A DNA stretch of 64,000 nucleotides, taken from NCBI RefSeq assembly GCF_004345325.1, contig NZ_SLVJ01000008.1, forward strand, positions 16,591-80,590. The letters run 5' to 3'. The notes beneath the pieces are model-generated. The model did no database searches. It had not been told where the DNA came from and worked only from the letters and a program-made list of their open reading frames with translations. This DNA comes from Acinetobacter calcoaceticus. GTDB lineage: Bacteria > Pseudomonadota > Gammaproteobacteria > Pseudomonadales > Moraxellaceae. The position numbers and the translations under genes are program-made. Below, in pieces: positions 44,303 to 54,820 of the stretch (positions within the stretch are counted from its first letter, which is position 1; each line of letters begins with the position of its first letter).

Positions 44303-47300
44303 TTACGATTTAGTGATATAGATATCCGTTTTAAAACATTCCTCACCCACTACATACATATTGGGATTATTTTCATGTATCCATAATAATATTTTCTGAA
44401 TACTCTCTAAAAAAGGGAAATCTCCTTTCTCTTTAATTTCACGCCAATTATTATATTTAATTTGCCAATACTCCACACCTTGATCCAAGCGAATATCAAT
44501 TTTTCTCCCTGATTTTAGAGAAAAAATAAAGTACCGAGGATGGTCTATTTTTGATCGACATATATGCAAGTTAAGTTTCTGAGATAATTGATCCTCAAAA
44601 TAATTTATAAAAAATTTCTCAAAAACATCAAATTGATTGAAATCTGAATATAATTTCTCATCCCGTGCTTGTTTGTTTTTAAAACAAGTTGTTATGGTTA
44701 ATTTGGGGCGAATACCTAATAGTTTCTTTATTTCTTTAAATAAACTACTTATTAAAATGATATTGGCTGGAGATTGAAGGTATCGATCAGAATATTCAAT
44801 CTCTACAACTTCATCATTTACAAGATTATTTAATTTAGAAACAGGTAGAATTTTAGACCAGAATTTTTGAGCAAATCCATCTACCGAATCATTATCAAAA
44901 TCTTTACCAACTTTTAACTGGTGAAACTCATTTTCATAAGATTCAATAGCCTTATAATCAAAACTAAATTTTTGCAATTGCAACTCTGGATAGGAGATTG
45001 ACTTATAACTTGGGTTTTGGCCTTCCAACCAGCATTCATTAAAGAAACTCACCTCTTCTGATTGATTATATAAGGTAATTACCTTCTCATTACTTACAAT
45101 CTGTGCGTACAAATAATCAGAATTGATATTGGTATTTACTGCAAATGAAAGCCCAATTTTTTCCAGAGCCAATATTTCTTGTTGTATTTGTGCAGTCAAA
45201 TGCAAATTTGGTGAAACTACAATGACTAACTTAATATTACTGCTCAAAAACTTAAATAGCTTTTTTCTAATTGCAGTACATAAAACATCCCACTCTTCGC
45301 TATTGCCTGTTAAGTTGAATGTAACCTGTGTTGCGCCATAGTTTACATACTGTTCAATAATCGAAAATGGTGTTCCAGAAATAAATTCTGTTTCAGAAAT
45401 TGGTGACTCTAAATACGTAATAAAGTCACTCCCTAACCAAGTTAAGGCTACCGTTCGATCTAATTGCTCGCTGTCATGTCGTGTTTGACTATCAAGCAGA
45501 CACTTACCACATGCAGAAGAACAACTATCATCTACACATTTAAGTTTTTCTATCATTACTCTTAAAATTTCTGCAATAAAGTTGGCTGCAGTTGTTGAAA
45601 AACCTGCACCACCACTTAAATCATCAAAAATCTGTAACATTAATACCGCTTGATCATCTATTTTTTTTGCTTTTATTGCATAGCCTAGTTCATCAGTAGC
45701 TATTCCCAATTGATGTGCGATTGCCTGACGTAAAGCGATGACCAATGTTGTTGCGATTACTTTACCTTCATCAGAGTCTAAAATATATTCATTACGTGTA
45801 GGATGTTTTAAAACTAGTTCTAATACATCAGTTTTAATTTGACAACCTAAATGAATATTGGCTTTTACAACACTAGAACCACTACAATCAGGGCGCTTAA
45901 ATTTATCACCATCTTTTTGAGCTTTAAGTGCTTTATGTGGACGATCTGGTGTCAAAGTGCTTGGATATTTAACTTTTTTACCATCCCCTACTTCCATCGA
46001 ATCCGCACGACCACATTGCATACATATTGCAAATCCTGTGCCGTTTAAACCTGAACTATACTGAAATACATGCCCATTAGGGTCTACGTTAAAATATCCT
46101 AAATTGGCATGTGGCAATGACCAACTTTCAGCACTTTCTGAAAGCCCTACCCAAGGTTTTTGAACAGGTATGTATTTTTGCGTAGTGACATCATTATTCG
46201 GTTTATCATAATAATCGACACTAAAACCATTCGGACGTAATACCTTTTTAGTATCAGTAATCGTTTCCCCACACGCTATATTCGTACAGGTCAACTTATC
46301 TTCATTCGATAAAACACCAGAAGTTAAACCTGTCTGCCCACAATGATTACACATCCAGGCATGATCAAATTTTTGTGGTTTTTTATCATGCTCATTATGA
46401 ATATTTTGCCATGCAAGTGATATCCCTTTAGATATGTAGACTCGACCATCGACAATTACTTCTGCACCTGGGGCATATTCCCGAATTGCAATAGCAATAT
46501 TCCGACTAGGTAAGCCTTTAATTCTAGTTAAGTTATCTTCTCGATCAATACGACTTTCCAAAACCATCTCTTTTAGTTTTTTTGAGCGTTTGACCCAACG
46601 ATCTTTCTCTAGCTTATTGGTATTATCAAAAGTAATTACATCAGTTGGAAAACCGTAGCTTGGTAAAAAATTACGCATTGCCAATTCAGACAATAAATAT
46701 GCTTGTGTTAAGCGATATTTTTCACATGTTAGACGATATAGATAGCTACTATTAGGATTCATCACCTGCTCTTGTTGATACTCTTTTTCAATAATTACAT
46801 ATTCTTCCAACCACTCTGTTTTGAGCTCTCGAATTTTTGTCACACTTTTATTAATAATTTCTGCATTATCAATATCTTTTAATGCAGTACCTTTTTTCAA
46901 GAATTCCAATACATGTTGATATTGTTGTGCTGCTTTGCCCATTAACCATTTTTCAAATATGTCACAAATCGAATCGACTTGTCCTTCTTTCTTAAGATAA
47001 AACCATTTCAAATCTAGTTTAGGTCGATCAATATCAGTATCTCCGACCTCTTCAATTAAAAAGGTAGCAAGTAACTGTGCATTAACATGGCGCTGAATCA
47101 ACCGTTGTGAATTAAAGCTGACATAAGGTGCCTGAATCGCTGTGCTATAAGCCCATAATGGCTGATTAAAAACCTGTTGATCATGTGGATTATTTTTACA
47201 AATCGTATAAGAAATCGCGCGTGATTGACTGCCACGACCTGCTCGCCCTGTACGTTGTAAATAATTGGCTGGATGGGGTGGCACATTATTCATTACTACT

Positions 47301-50300
47301 ATTGATATCCCGCCAATATCAACACCCATTTCCATTGTTGTTGAGCAGTTTAAAACATTGACTTTACCTGCCTTAAAGTAAGTTTCATATTGTTTCAGTA
47401 ATGTTGCCGACTGCTGTGCAGAATGCTCTGCTGTACGATAAAAGAAACCACCTAAAACTGTATTATCAGATAAGTCTGTCCATAGATTTAATGATCTTAA
47501 CTTTTGAACTGCTGGATCTTGATAAAGTTCTGTTAGATTTTCAAGATCAGACTCCCATAACTTTGGAAAAGCCATGTCTTGAGTTCTATATTTACCAGTA
47601 TCTTGTGGCAAACTTATCGGTAAATATGGCGTAAAACCTTTGAAAGTAGTATCTATTAAGCGATGTGTGATTGGGCATAAAAAAACTTTATCAAGCAAAC
47701 TAAAAGTCAAATTTTCCTTTCTGAGATGATATTTGGAATTACCATCTTCAACTAAAAATTCCGCTTTTAGTACTTGCCATGCTTTTTTTAACCAATTATC
47801 AGCAATATTTTTATGAGCCAGCAAGTTCAAATCTAATTTTGCACCTAACACTAAGAGCTTCACCAAACGATGATTTTTAGATATGGAAGCAAGTGGCCAT
47901 GCCAATACACTATTGTTCTTTGACCCATCTTCTCTTTTCTTAAATTGATCTCGCAGTTCATAACTAACAACATGCTTTGGTCGTACAGGTCCTCCCAGCC
48001 ATTGTTTCCATTCATCAGCAAGATCAATTACTGTATTTTCACGAATATAGTAATCTAAAACAACTTTAATGAAATCCTGCCAATCCTGAATAGTTAATCC
48101 AAGCTCTTTCCAATAGTTCGGCAGATCATTTAAGTCTTTTAACCCTTGATAACTAACTTTCACCAATCCCAAAGTTTCTAAGCTATTGGCATTTTTAGGT
48201 CGACGAGAAAACTCTCGTGTAAGCAACATTTGTGCAAGTTTAAGTGGTCCTACATCGTCAAAAACTTCACCTGCAATATGGCGATTGGCAAGTAAAATAC
48301 CTGTTCTAAAATCGAAATCTTTCGCTAATTCTCGGCATAGCTCTTCCCAATGCATTTCAGGAAATGCAACTTGTGAATTATTACTGACTAAATTGTCTAA
48401 CTCTTTTTGAAACAGATTAATTAAAGTGTCGTTTCCTGATTGTTGAGCTTCAGTTAATAGCTGACGGAATTTTGCCTCCATCGGATCTGTATTTTTTGTT
48501 TGTGCTTTTGTATGTTGTATTAATACTTTAAGCACTGCACCACGTAATCGTGATCGTTCCGCTTCTTGCTGCATCTTCACGGATAAACGCGCTGTCCCTT
48601 GGCGACTATCCGTAAAGGTAATTAAGCGCTTACCCCTAGCTGGCATATCTGCAGGCGTACAATCCTTTAAATCTTTAAACTCACCGTCAATAAATTCTGG
48701 ATCATTATAATTTTTACTTGCTTCATCAATGTCATCCTGATTAATATCTGAACAATATTGCAAAAGATGTGGAACAGTTTGTGTAATATAGTAAGGTGCA
48801 CCTAAAATCGCACGCTTGAATGGCAAATCAAACTCTGAACCCTTTGTACTACATTCAGGATTACTACATAAAATTAAATCACCGCTGTTATGGGCGTCAA
48901 AATAATGTACCTTCAATGTGTTTTTAGAGATTTCTCTAAGTTTTAAATTTTCTAAATTCAGTTCATCTCGACGGTAATTTTTTTCTTTATTTTCATTGAC
49001 AGAAAATACCACTAAACGATTCTTGATGTTCGGTTTAGCTTCTGTGTCTTCTTGTTCATCCGTTTCATTATCAAGGAGTAATGCAAATTCATCTTCAATT
49101 TCAACGGTCCACTGTTTCAGCATATCCTCCTTGCCTAATAAACCTATTAAATGTGGTTCCTTACAGCTTTTACAGAACGTTAATTCCAATACAGGAGCCC
49201 CACAAGCACATTTTTCTTGATGTGTCGCATATACCGGACCAAAACCCCAATGCTTTAAATCTTCCGTTTTTTTTGAGCACTTGGCATTAATACAACTCCA
49301 TAAGCCATGTGTGACTCGCTGATAATAGTTTACCCGTACTTTTAAAAAAGCTTGCTCTTTATCAGATGGCTTTGTAAAAGTTAATAGATCTAACCATTGC
49401 AAAATGTCATGTTGAGAAAGTTGAAAACCCTTTTCTTGAGTGATGTAAAACAAATCTTCTAAAGTTAAAGCGCGTTGTGAGCAAATACTTTCTCTCAAAA
49501 TACAAGCAATTGGATGCCCTGCTAGTCGTTGATAACGCTCATAAGAAATCCCTTTTTCTGCATCAATTGCTACTAATTCACTAAACGATTGCTGATTACC
49601 TACAACCATTGGTAATACAGGGACTTCACGCTGTCCACCAATGACTAGAATATTCTCTGTACTTTGACCCGAAATTTCCGACAAGAACTGTTTTAGCTTT
49701 TCTTCTGTATCTGCACCTGCAATGGTTGCAGAGGTTGCTACAAAACGAACGTCTTTTGCTTCCACACCAAAGGCATGTAAAACCCGACGTAATTGCATCG
49801 CAAGTTCCGCAGCTTGTGAGCCCATATAACTATGTGCTTCATCTAATACAATCCAACGCAATTTTCCTTGGGATTTTTGCAAAATAGATGCATCCATTTG
49901 GCGCACCATCATATATTCCAACATGGTGCCGTTTGTCACCAAAATAGGAGAAGGATTTAATCTCAGTTCTTCACGTGTAAGCACTTGGTTAGGATGTAGT
50001 TTTTGTTTTCCGGCTTCCTGTGATTTATGCTCTGGCGTATTGCCATTATACAAACAATAACGAATGGCATTAGATTGTGGAAAATGGCGTGTCCAAGCAT
50101 CTAAGCGCTCTTGTTGTGAGTTAATCAGTGCATTCAATGGATATAAAAATAGCGCATGCACACCTGTTAAGGATTGTCCTGCTTGAATGAACTCTTCATA
50201 TAAATCATTCAGAATTGGTACCATAAAACATTCTGTTTTACCTGAACCAGTTCCAGAAGTAACAACGATAGATTTTTTATCTTTTAACAAAGCATTCCAA

Positions 50301-50620
50301 CTGTGTAATTGATGTACATATGGTTGGTAGCTACGATTAAAACGATATGCTCCATTTTCGTTGTGATCTAAAGCATCAACCACTTTTTTATGAAGTAATT
50401 CCCCCCCCAAATCATCTAATGTGGGATGTCCTGTTTGCCAGGCAAACATCTGTTCAATCACTGGTGAAGATAGAAATGATTGATCTTCACCCACAAATTG
50501 GGACATTTGTTGCCCTAAAACATCACGTAATTCTGGATGTGAAATACCTAATACACTCAATGTTGCTTCTTTATTTTTTTGAATACTTTCTTGAGTTAAA
50601 GAACTAAAATATTGATACAT
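44303..50620 (-). CDS. druE: DruE-like DEAD/DEAH helicase with DUF1998-type C-terminus (Druantia defence)
   Basis: A 2105-residue superfamily 2 helicase. Walker A is TSGTGSGKTE (121-130), the DEAH box is WIVLDEAHSYMG (257-268), motif III is VATSATIAG (about 295), and motif VI is LQRTGRAGRGSQSRA (about 1105). The C-terminal third has zinc knuckles (WMCNHCGQTG; CTNIACG) and the DUF1998 cysteine cluster CVDDSCSSACGKCLLDSQ. Length and layout match DruE of Druantia antiphage systems. Its ATG is 3 bases after the stop of the 1097-residue gene upstream, the two-gene order of Druantia type III. Mechanism is unknown in the literature I recall. Confidence 0.85.
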   Translation of the reverse strand: MYQYFSSLTQESIQKNKEATLSVLGISHPELRDVLGQQMSQFVGEDQSFLSSPVIEQMFAWQTGHPTLDDLGGELLHKKVVDALDHNENGAYRFNRSYQPYVHQLHSWNALLKDKKSIVVTSGTGSGKTECFMVPILNDLYEEFIQAGQSLTGVHALFLYPLNALINSQQERLDAWTRHFPQSNAIRYCLYNGNTPEHKSQEAGKQKLHPNQVLTREELRLNPSPILVTNGTMLEYMMVRQMDASILQKSQGKLRWIVLDEAHSYMGSQAAELAMQLRRVLHAFGVEAKDVRFVATSATIAGADTEEKLKQFLSEISGQSTENILVIGGQREVPVLPMVVGNQQSFSELVAIDAEKGISYERYQRLAGHPIACILRESICSQRALTLEDLFYITQEKGFQLSQHDILQWLDLLTFTKPSDKEQAFLKVRVNYYQRVTHGLWSCINAKCSKKTEDLKHWGFGPVYATHQEKCACGAPVLELTFCKSCKEPHLIGLLGKEDMLKQWTVEIEDEFALLLDNETDEQEDTEAKPNIKNRLVVFSVNENKEKNYRRDELNLENLKLREISKNTLKVHYFDAHNSGDLILCSNPECSTKGSEFDLPFKRAILGAPYYITQTVPHLLQYCSDINQDDIDEASKNYNDPEFIDGEFKDLKDCTPADMPARGKRLITFTDSRQGTARLSVKMQQEAERSRLRGAVLKVLIQHTKAQTKNTDPMEAKFRQLLTEAQQSGNDTLINLFQKELDNLVSNNSQVAFPEMHWEELCRELAKDFDFRTGILLANRHIAGEVFDDVGPLKLAQMLLTREFSRRPKNANSLETLGLVKVSYQGLKDLNDLPNYWKELGLTIQDWQDFIKVVLDYYIRENTVIDLADEWKQWLGGPVRPKHVVSYELRDQFKKREDGSKNNSVLAWPLASISKNHRLVKLLVLGAKLDLNLLAHKNIADNWLKKAWQVLKAEFLVEDGNSKYHLRKENLTFSLLDKVFLCPITHRLIDTTFKGFTPYLPISLPQDTGKYRTQDMAFPKLWESDLENLTELYQDPAVQKLRSLNLWTDLSDNTVLGGFFYRTAEHSAQQSATLLKQYETYFKAGKVNVLNCSTTMEMGVDIGGISIVVMNNVPPHPANYLQRTGRAGRGSQSRAISYTICKNNPHDQQVFNQPLWAYSTAIQAPYVSFNSQRLIQRHVNAQLLATFLIEEVGDTDIDRPKLDLKWFYLKKEGQVDSICDIFEKWLMGKAAQQYQHVLEFLKKGTALKDIDNAEIINKSVTKIRELKTEWLEEYVIIEKEYQQEQVMNPNSSYLYRLTCEKYRLTQAYLLSELAMRNFLPSYGFPTDVITFDNTNKLEKDRWVKRSKKLKEMVLESRIDREDNLTRIKGLPSRNIAIAIREYAPGAEVIVDGRVYISKGISLAWQNIHNEHDKKPQKFDHAWMCNHCGQTGLTSGVLSNEDKLTCTNIACGETITDTKKVLRPNGFSVDYYDKPNNDVTTQKYIPVQKPWVGLSESAESWSLPHANLGYFNVDPNGHVFQYSSGLNGTGFAICMQCGRADSMEVGDGKKVKYPSTLTPDRPHKALKAQKDGDKFKRPDCSGSSVVKANIHLGCQIKTDVLELVLKHPTRNEYILDSDEGKVIATTLVIALRQAIAHQLGIATDELGYAIKAKKIDDQAVLMLQIFDDLSGGAGFSTTAANFIAEILRVMIEKLKCVDDSCSSACGKCLLDSQTRHDSEQLDRTVALTWLGSDFITYLESPISETEFISGTPFSIIEQYVNYGATQVTFNLTGNSEEWDVLCTAIRKKLFKFLSSNIKLVIVVSPNLHLTAQIQQEILALEKIGLSFAVNTNINSDYLYAQIVSNEKVITLYNQSEEVSFFNECWLEGQNPSYKSISYPELQLQKFSFDYKAIESYENEFHQLKVGKDFDNDSVDGFAQKFWSKILPVSKLNNLVNDEVVEIEYSDRYLQSPANIILISSLFKEIKKLLGIRPKLTITTCFKNKQARDEKLYSDFNQFDVFEKFFINYFEDQLSQKLNLHICRSKIDHPRYFIFSLKSGRKIDIRLDQGVEYWQIKYNNWREIKEKGDFPFLESIQKILLWIHENNPNMYVVGEECFKTDIYITKS

Positions 50621-50623
50621 TGT

Positions 50624-53600
50624 TTACATCGCTTCTAAAATTAAATATTTAACAACTGAACTAAAAATTTGATTAAACCAATGCTCATCAAATGCAACGG
50701 TTTGTTTAAGCTGTAGTACCTCATAGGCACTCAGTTGAAATTTAGATTTCTGCATAACATTCATATAAGCTAAACAAAAAGGTAAATACACTACATCTTT
50801 ATTCCATTGACTAGCCAATTGAGCGTTAAAAGGAAGCTTCTGCATGCAGTCAAAATAGATCCATCTATTCTGAGAAAGTGCATTTGGCCACTCTTGATCT
50901 TCAGTCGCACTATGATTTCGTTGCAACATGCGTTGATATTCAGAGTTTTCTTCCCCCCCAATGAACTTACCCTCGAATATACAATCATTTAAAAAATGAC
51001 CTTTATATGCGGGTCCAAATGCACTTTGATCATCTAAATAGAATGGATGGAAAGATTCAGCCAATAAAGGCGTCAATTTTTTCAATCGCTTTAAAATATT
51101 TTCTGCCTTTCCGCGGCCATAAGTTCCATCACCACCCAATATTCTCTGCCAGTATTGCATAACTTGTAAAGTTGCTTTCCGCCACGATGAAATAGGTATC
51201 AAATACCACAGTACAGATAATTCGGTTTCAAAACGATGTAAAATGTCGAGCGACAAATCAAGTTTAAATACTGCAATAGCCAATTGGTCATAATTCGCAG
51301 CTAACCCTTTTAAAACTTCAAATGTATTTAAAGGTAAATGGTCATAATGATGCAGTAAAGCTTTTACATGATCCCAAAACTCCTCATTACCTTCATAGTT
51401 TACCGACTCAATAAAATGCTTAATTGATTGCTTATTCTGACCAAAAGCACGGGTTGCCACAGTTAAAGCATCTAAATCAGTATCTTCAGGGTAATCGAAA
51501 TCTGGAATAAGTTTTGCTCTAAACAATGTGGAGTCTTTAGCAGGAATTAATAAATAAGGTGCAAGACTCATATCCAAATTAGGGATTTGAAAAACTGGCC
51601 CTATCCATTCATTTTTTTCAATTAAATCTAGTGGTATTACCTGTGGCTGTACCAATGACATTACTTTCGGTTTAAAAGATAGAAGCCCATTTTCATTATA
51701 GTACGCCTTAATATTTTTACCCCAGTTGAGGTGTTGTGCATAATGCCGAATATTCCATCTTTTTTCGCTGTGATGGTATCTCATTGTACATTCGACATAA
51801 CTGTCTAAATCATCATCTAAACCCAATACACCTTTCACATCCTCTACAAACTCATATAAATTAATAGAAGAAATACCTTGTTTAACCTTAATTTTCTTAC
51901 GATAAAAAGGTAAGTCATGACTCTGATTTTTTTTTGTTTTTAAAAAAATATCAAAACACAGTTTGGCCGGTCGATCATAGGAATAGACTTTAAGTTCGGT
52001 ATTCAATAGGTCATGAACCACTAAGTCTTTTGATGTTACTTCTTTATGCTCATTAATTAGTTTTAATCCTCTTGCAGGAAAAGGAACTGAAAAAAAACAC
52101 TCTCCACCAAACTTGAAAGTTACTTTTAAATTTAATGCTAATGGCACAACAGCACATTGCACATCGCACTTATATGATATTCCTGTCTTTTCATATTCTA
52201 AACTTGAACAAGGATTCAAGACTTCAATGTGAATTTCCGCATCCGACTCAATATAAAGTATGGCTTGATCTAGTGTGGTACCTGCTTGCACCATGACCTT
52301 AAAATGTTGTGGTAAAATAACCACTTTCTTTTTAAATAGGCTTTCACCTTGCCTATTTTTTAAAGTCAACATTTGCTGCCCTAAAAGCAGATGCAAAGGG
52401 ATATTCTCTATATTCTCTTTACCACGAAACAAAGCATGTGCACCATAAGTCTTTAATATTGGCTTACCTGTAAATGCTATACTTGGGATGGTATCTAATG
52501 TGCTGATATTATTTTTTTTAAACAGTAACTTTTCAAATTCAATGTCAGAATGCCCACATTTGATGAAGATTTGATCATCATCTTGCGTCAGGATTCTTTG
52601 CTGCTCTCTAATTCTATAAAACTTAAATGTTAAAAACTGACCTACAAATTGCGGGACTTCTACTGATTCTGTATTTATAAACCTTGCCCCAGTAGGCAGG
52701 CTAATCAAGATTTCAGATGTTTTAGTTTTTAAAGCACCTTGAGCAATATATTTGGGGTTTTCTTGTATTTCAAAAGCCACTGGTAAGGTTTCAAAATCAA
52801 TGGCGGTATCATCTAATTCAATATTACCAAGTACCACTCCATCCACTTCTAAACACAGATATAAAGCTTCGTTGTGAGATTGACGAAGAAGGTCTTTTGA
52901 AAAACCTCTATTAATTTCTGCAATGACTTTATTATTTTGTTGCGAAAGATAGGTCGTACATAAAAATTGGCTTTTATTATTCAAACCTTCTTTAATGACC
53001 AAATGACCACGTGTGCGGCGTAACTCGACATCATCATTTAACGTAAATGAAAGTTCTTCTGGCAAATAAATTGTACTAAATAAATATTTAAAGTTTTCAG
53101 ATAGGCTATGACTACATTTTAACGCTTGGCGTAATTGATGAAGTTTAGATATTTCTTCAGAGGTAGACTTAAATAAAATTCTTAAGAAATCATCTACGAT
53201 CATTTGATCTTCATCCATAGGCAATGGGAACTCATTACGCCAATGCTTAGATTGCTGGTCTAAAGTTACAATTGGATCTTGCTGTGGAGACAACTGACAA
53301 ATTTCCACTTTTTCGATAATTAACTCTACAATATCAAAAACCAAAGCTAATGTTTCATCATGTTCAAAGGCTTGTGGCAGAGTCTTTAATTCTTGTTGAA
53401 TCTCGGCTCTCAACACGTCCACATGAGCTTTATTGTCTAAATACAGTGAGGTTACTTTTTGGAAAATCGCAATATAGCGATTGCCATCATCTTTTAGCAA
53501 GCGTAAAGGGAATCCCCCTTCTTTAAAGATCGAACCTAAGTAATTATTGGCTTTGCTATATTTAATAATTGGACGTTTCCAATATCGTAATCCTTTCACT

Positions 53601-53917
53601 ACGATTTCATTTCTAGTATTTACAGGCAAATCAACAATATTTAATGCTGTCAAAATAGGGTCCCATGTCCATTTTGCAGTGTATTCACGTCTAAACCATT
53701 CAGCTGTATATAGCGTAAACAGTCTAGCCCATTCATCACCTATACGATGAATATTTTGAAAAGTGAAACTTTTTCTAAGAATATTTTCAATTTCTTTAAA
53801 TTCTACAAATGATAATTGATATTTATAAAGTACACGTCCGTCAGCAGAGGTTAATCCTCTCGTTGTTAATATCTTCTCTAAGTATTGTCTAGGGCTAAAA
53901 TTTTTACTATACATCAT
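50624..53917 (-). CDS. druH: DruH-like protein (Druantia type III)
   Basis: A 1097-residue protein with no common catalytic motif. The start MMYSKNFSPRQYLEKILTTR, followed by TLYTAEWFRREYTAKWTWDP and GGFPLRLLKDDG, matches what I know as the STY4851/ECs_5259 family, the DruH component of type III Druantia. The identity rests on this resemblance and on pairing with the DruE-like helicase 3 bp downstream. ATG 53917 is the first of two adjacent ATG codons after GAGTC. The gene is AT-rich relative to the core flank, consistent with acquisition. Confidence 0.8.
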   Translation of the reverse strand: MMYSKNFSPRQYLEKILTTRGLTSADGRVLYKYQLSFVEFKEIENILRKSFTFQNIHRIGDEWARLFTLYTAEWFRREYTAKWTWDPILTALNIVDLPVNTRNEIVVKGLRYWKRPIIKYSKANNYLGSIFKEGGFPLRLLKDDGNRYIAIFQKVTSLYLDNKAHVDVLRAEIQQELKTLPQAFEHDETLALVFDIVELIIEKVEICQLSPQQDPIVTLDQQSKHWRNEFPLPMDEDQMIVDDFLRILFKSTSEEISKLHQLRQALKCSHSLSENFKYLFSTIYLPEELSFTLNDDVELRRTRGHLVIKEGLNNKSQFLCTTYLSQQNNKVIAEINRGFSKDLLRQSHNEALYLCLEVDGVVLGNIELDDTAIDFETLPVAFEIQENPKYIAQGALKTKTSEILISLPTGARFINTESVEVPQFVGQFLTFKFYRIREQQRILTQDDDQIFIKCGHSDIEFEKLLFKKNNISTLDTIPSIAFTGKPILKTYGAHALFRGKENIENIPLHLLLGQQMLTLKNRQGESLFKKKVVILPQHFKVMVQAGTTLDQAILYIESDAEIHIEVLNPCSSLEYEKTGISYKCDVQCAVVPLALNLKVTFKFGGECFFSVPFPARGLKLINEHKEVTSKDLVVHDLLNTELKVYSYDRPAKLCFDIFLKTKKNQSHDLPFYRKKIKVKQGISSINLYEFVEDVKGVLGLDDDLDSYVECTMRYHHSEKRWNIRHYAQHLNWGKNIKAYYNENGLLSFKPKVMSLVQPQVIPLDLIEKNEWIGPVFQIPNLDMSLAPYLLIPAKDSTLFRAKLIPDFDYPEDTDLDALTVATRAFGQNKQSIKHFIESVNYEGNEEFWDHVKALLHHYDHLPLNTFEVLKGLAANYDQLAIAVFKLDLSLDILHRFETELSVLWYLIPISSWRKATLQVMQYWQRILGGDGTYGRGKAENILKRLKKLTPLLAESFHPFYLDDQSAFGPAYKGHFLNDCIFEGKFIGGEENSEYQRMLQRNHSATEDQEWPNALSQNRWIYFDCMQKLPFNAQLASQWNKDVVYLPFCLAYMNVMQKSKFQLSAYEVLQLKQTVAFDEHWFNQIFSSVVKYLILEAM

Positions 53918-54219
53918 TAAAAGACTCGAATTTCAAATATTAAAATGCTCATCGCTTTAATATTAAGAATGTTACTTTTAAAATTAATATTTGAGCCGAT
54001 GACAAATAGCTCAAATAAAGTTGCACTTAACCAGGTACCTTTGGTGCGGTTCAAAAATGCCTACTCCTAAGGGCATTTGATATTTAAGCTTCCGACTTTT
54101 TACGTGTTTTCTTCACAGGTTTATTTACTTCCCTTTCCGCCTGAATTTTATTACGATGTTTTAAAAGCTACCATTTTATTAAGCATAACATTCCATAAAC
54201 ATTTAAGTAACTGGAATAA
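53918..54219 (-). other. Region upstream of druH with a gene-tail remnant
   Basis: A 302-bp AT-rich gap carrying the druH promoter. At 54084-54167 (minus) an open tail reads LLKHRNKIQAEREVNKPVKK then TRKKSEA-stop. This is a lysine-rich C-terminus with no start, probably the end of a lost island gene. Confidence 0.4.
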
Positions 54220-54441
54220 TTAAAAAAAATGGAGCTCCTGCTCCCACTGACTCGCTCGCTTGTCCTCAATCCATTGATTGATTTCCCAAGCTGACCAGCC
54301 GATAAGCTTCGTAGTAATCGTCACTTTCTTTGGATAAGTCGGATCGTAATAAGGTGAAAATTCATCCATCATTTCATAGATGCTCGAACGACAGACACCT
54401 GTAAACTCGACGCCTTGTTTAATGTTAATTAATTGGTTCAT
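54220..54441 (-). CDS. AlpA-family phage/island regulatory protein
   Basis: A 73-residue small DNA-binding protein. It reads MNQLINIKQGVEFTGVCRSS, then IYEMMDEFSPYYDPTYPKKV, and KLIGWSAWEINQWIEDK, the AlpA/excisionase-type winged HTH pattern. In phages and islands these proteins activate or help excision by the neighbouring integrase. ATG 54441 begins the conserved domain; an in-frame ATG at 54489 would add 16 residues but has no better site. It lies between the defence genes and the integrase remnant. Confidence 0.75.
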   Translation of the reverse strand: MNQLINIKQGVEFTGVCRSSIYEMMDEFSPYYDPTYPKKVTITTKLIGWSAWEINQWIEDKRASQWEQELHFF

Positions 54442-54581
54442 TTGAAAGGTTTGGCCTACGAGCACATGCATGAGTTCTCTCCAATTCATTGATGCGAGCT
54501 GGATTCAATCAAATGATAGAGCAGCTGTGTAAAAATTTATTTTCCAATCTCACTTCGCTTGATCTAAGGCTAATTCACCAC

Positions 54582-54814
54582 TTAAGCCGACTGCTGCAAC
54601 TCCCGCTGAATATCATTAAATGCATGTTCCTGATCGACACCTCCTGCTCCACCATCTTCATGATAAAACTCATCCACCACATCTACGCCCCATCACTATT
54701 GAGTTCAAATCGTGCATTGGCAAAGCCCTGCTTAGCAGCTTGATCCAAGGCCACCTGAGTAAAACCTGCTGCTTTACCCTTCTGATCAATCTCTTTGGCC
54801 GTTTGGATCGCTTG
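54582..54814 (-). pseudogene. Gene fragment fused to the truncated integrase
   Basis: On the minus strand a coding-like tail reads QAIQTAKEIDQKGKAAGFTQ, VALDQAAKQGFANARFELNS, then after a one-base frame change near 54686 DEFYHEDGGAGGVDQEHAFN to DIQRELQQSA-stop. It is not integrase sequence. It looks like the end of an unrelated phage or plasmid gene joined to the integrase by recombination. Family unknown. Confidence 0.55.
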
Positions 54815-54820
54815 GTGCAA

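Noticed and set aside
44303..50620. DISARM or a plain MrfA-type repair helicase
   Set aside because: No DISARM methylase or drmA/drmC partner is present; length over 2000 residues and pairing with a DruH-like gene fit Druantia better.
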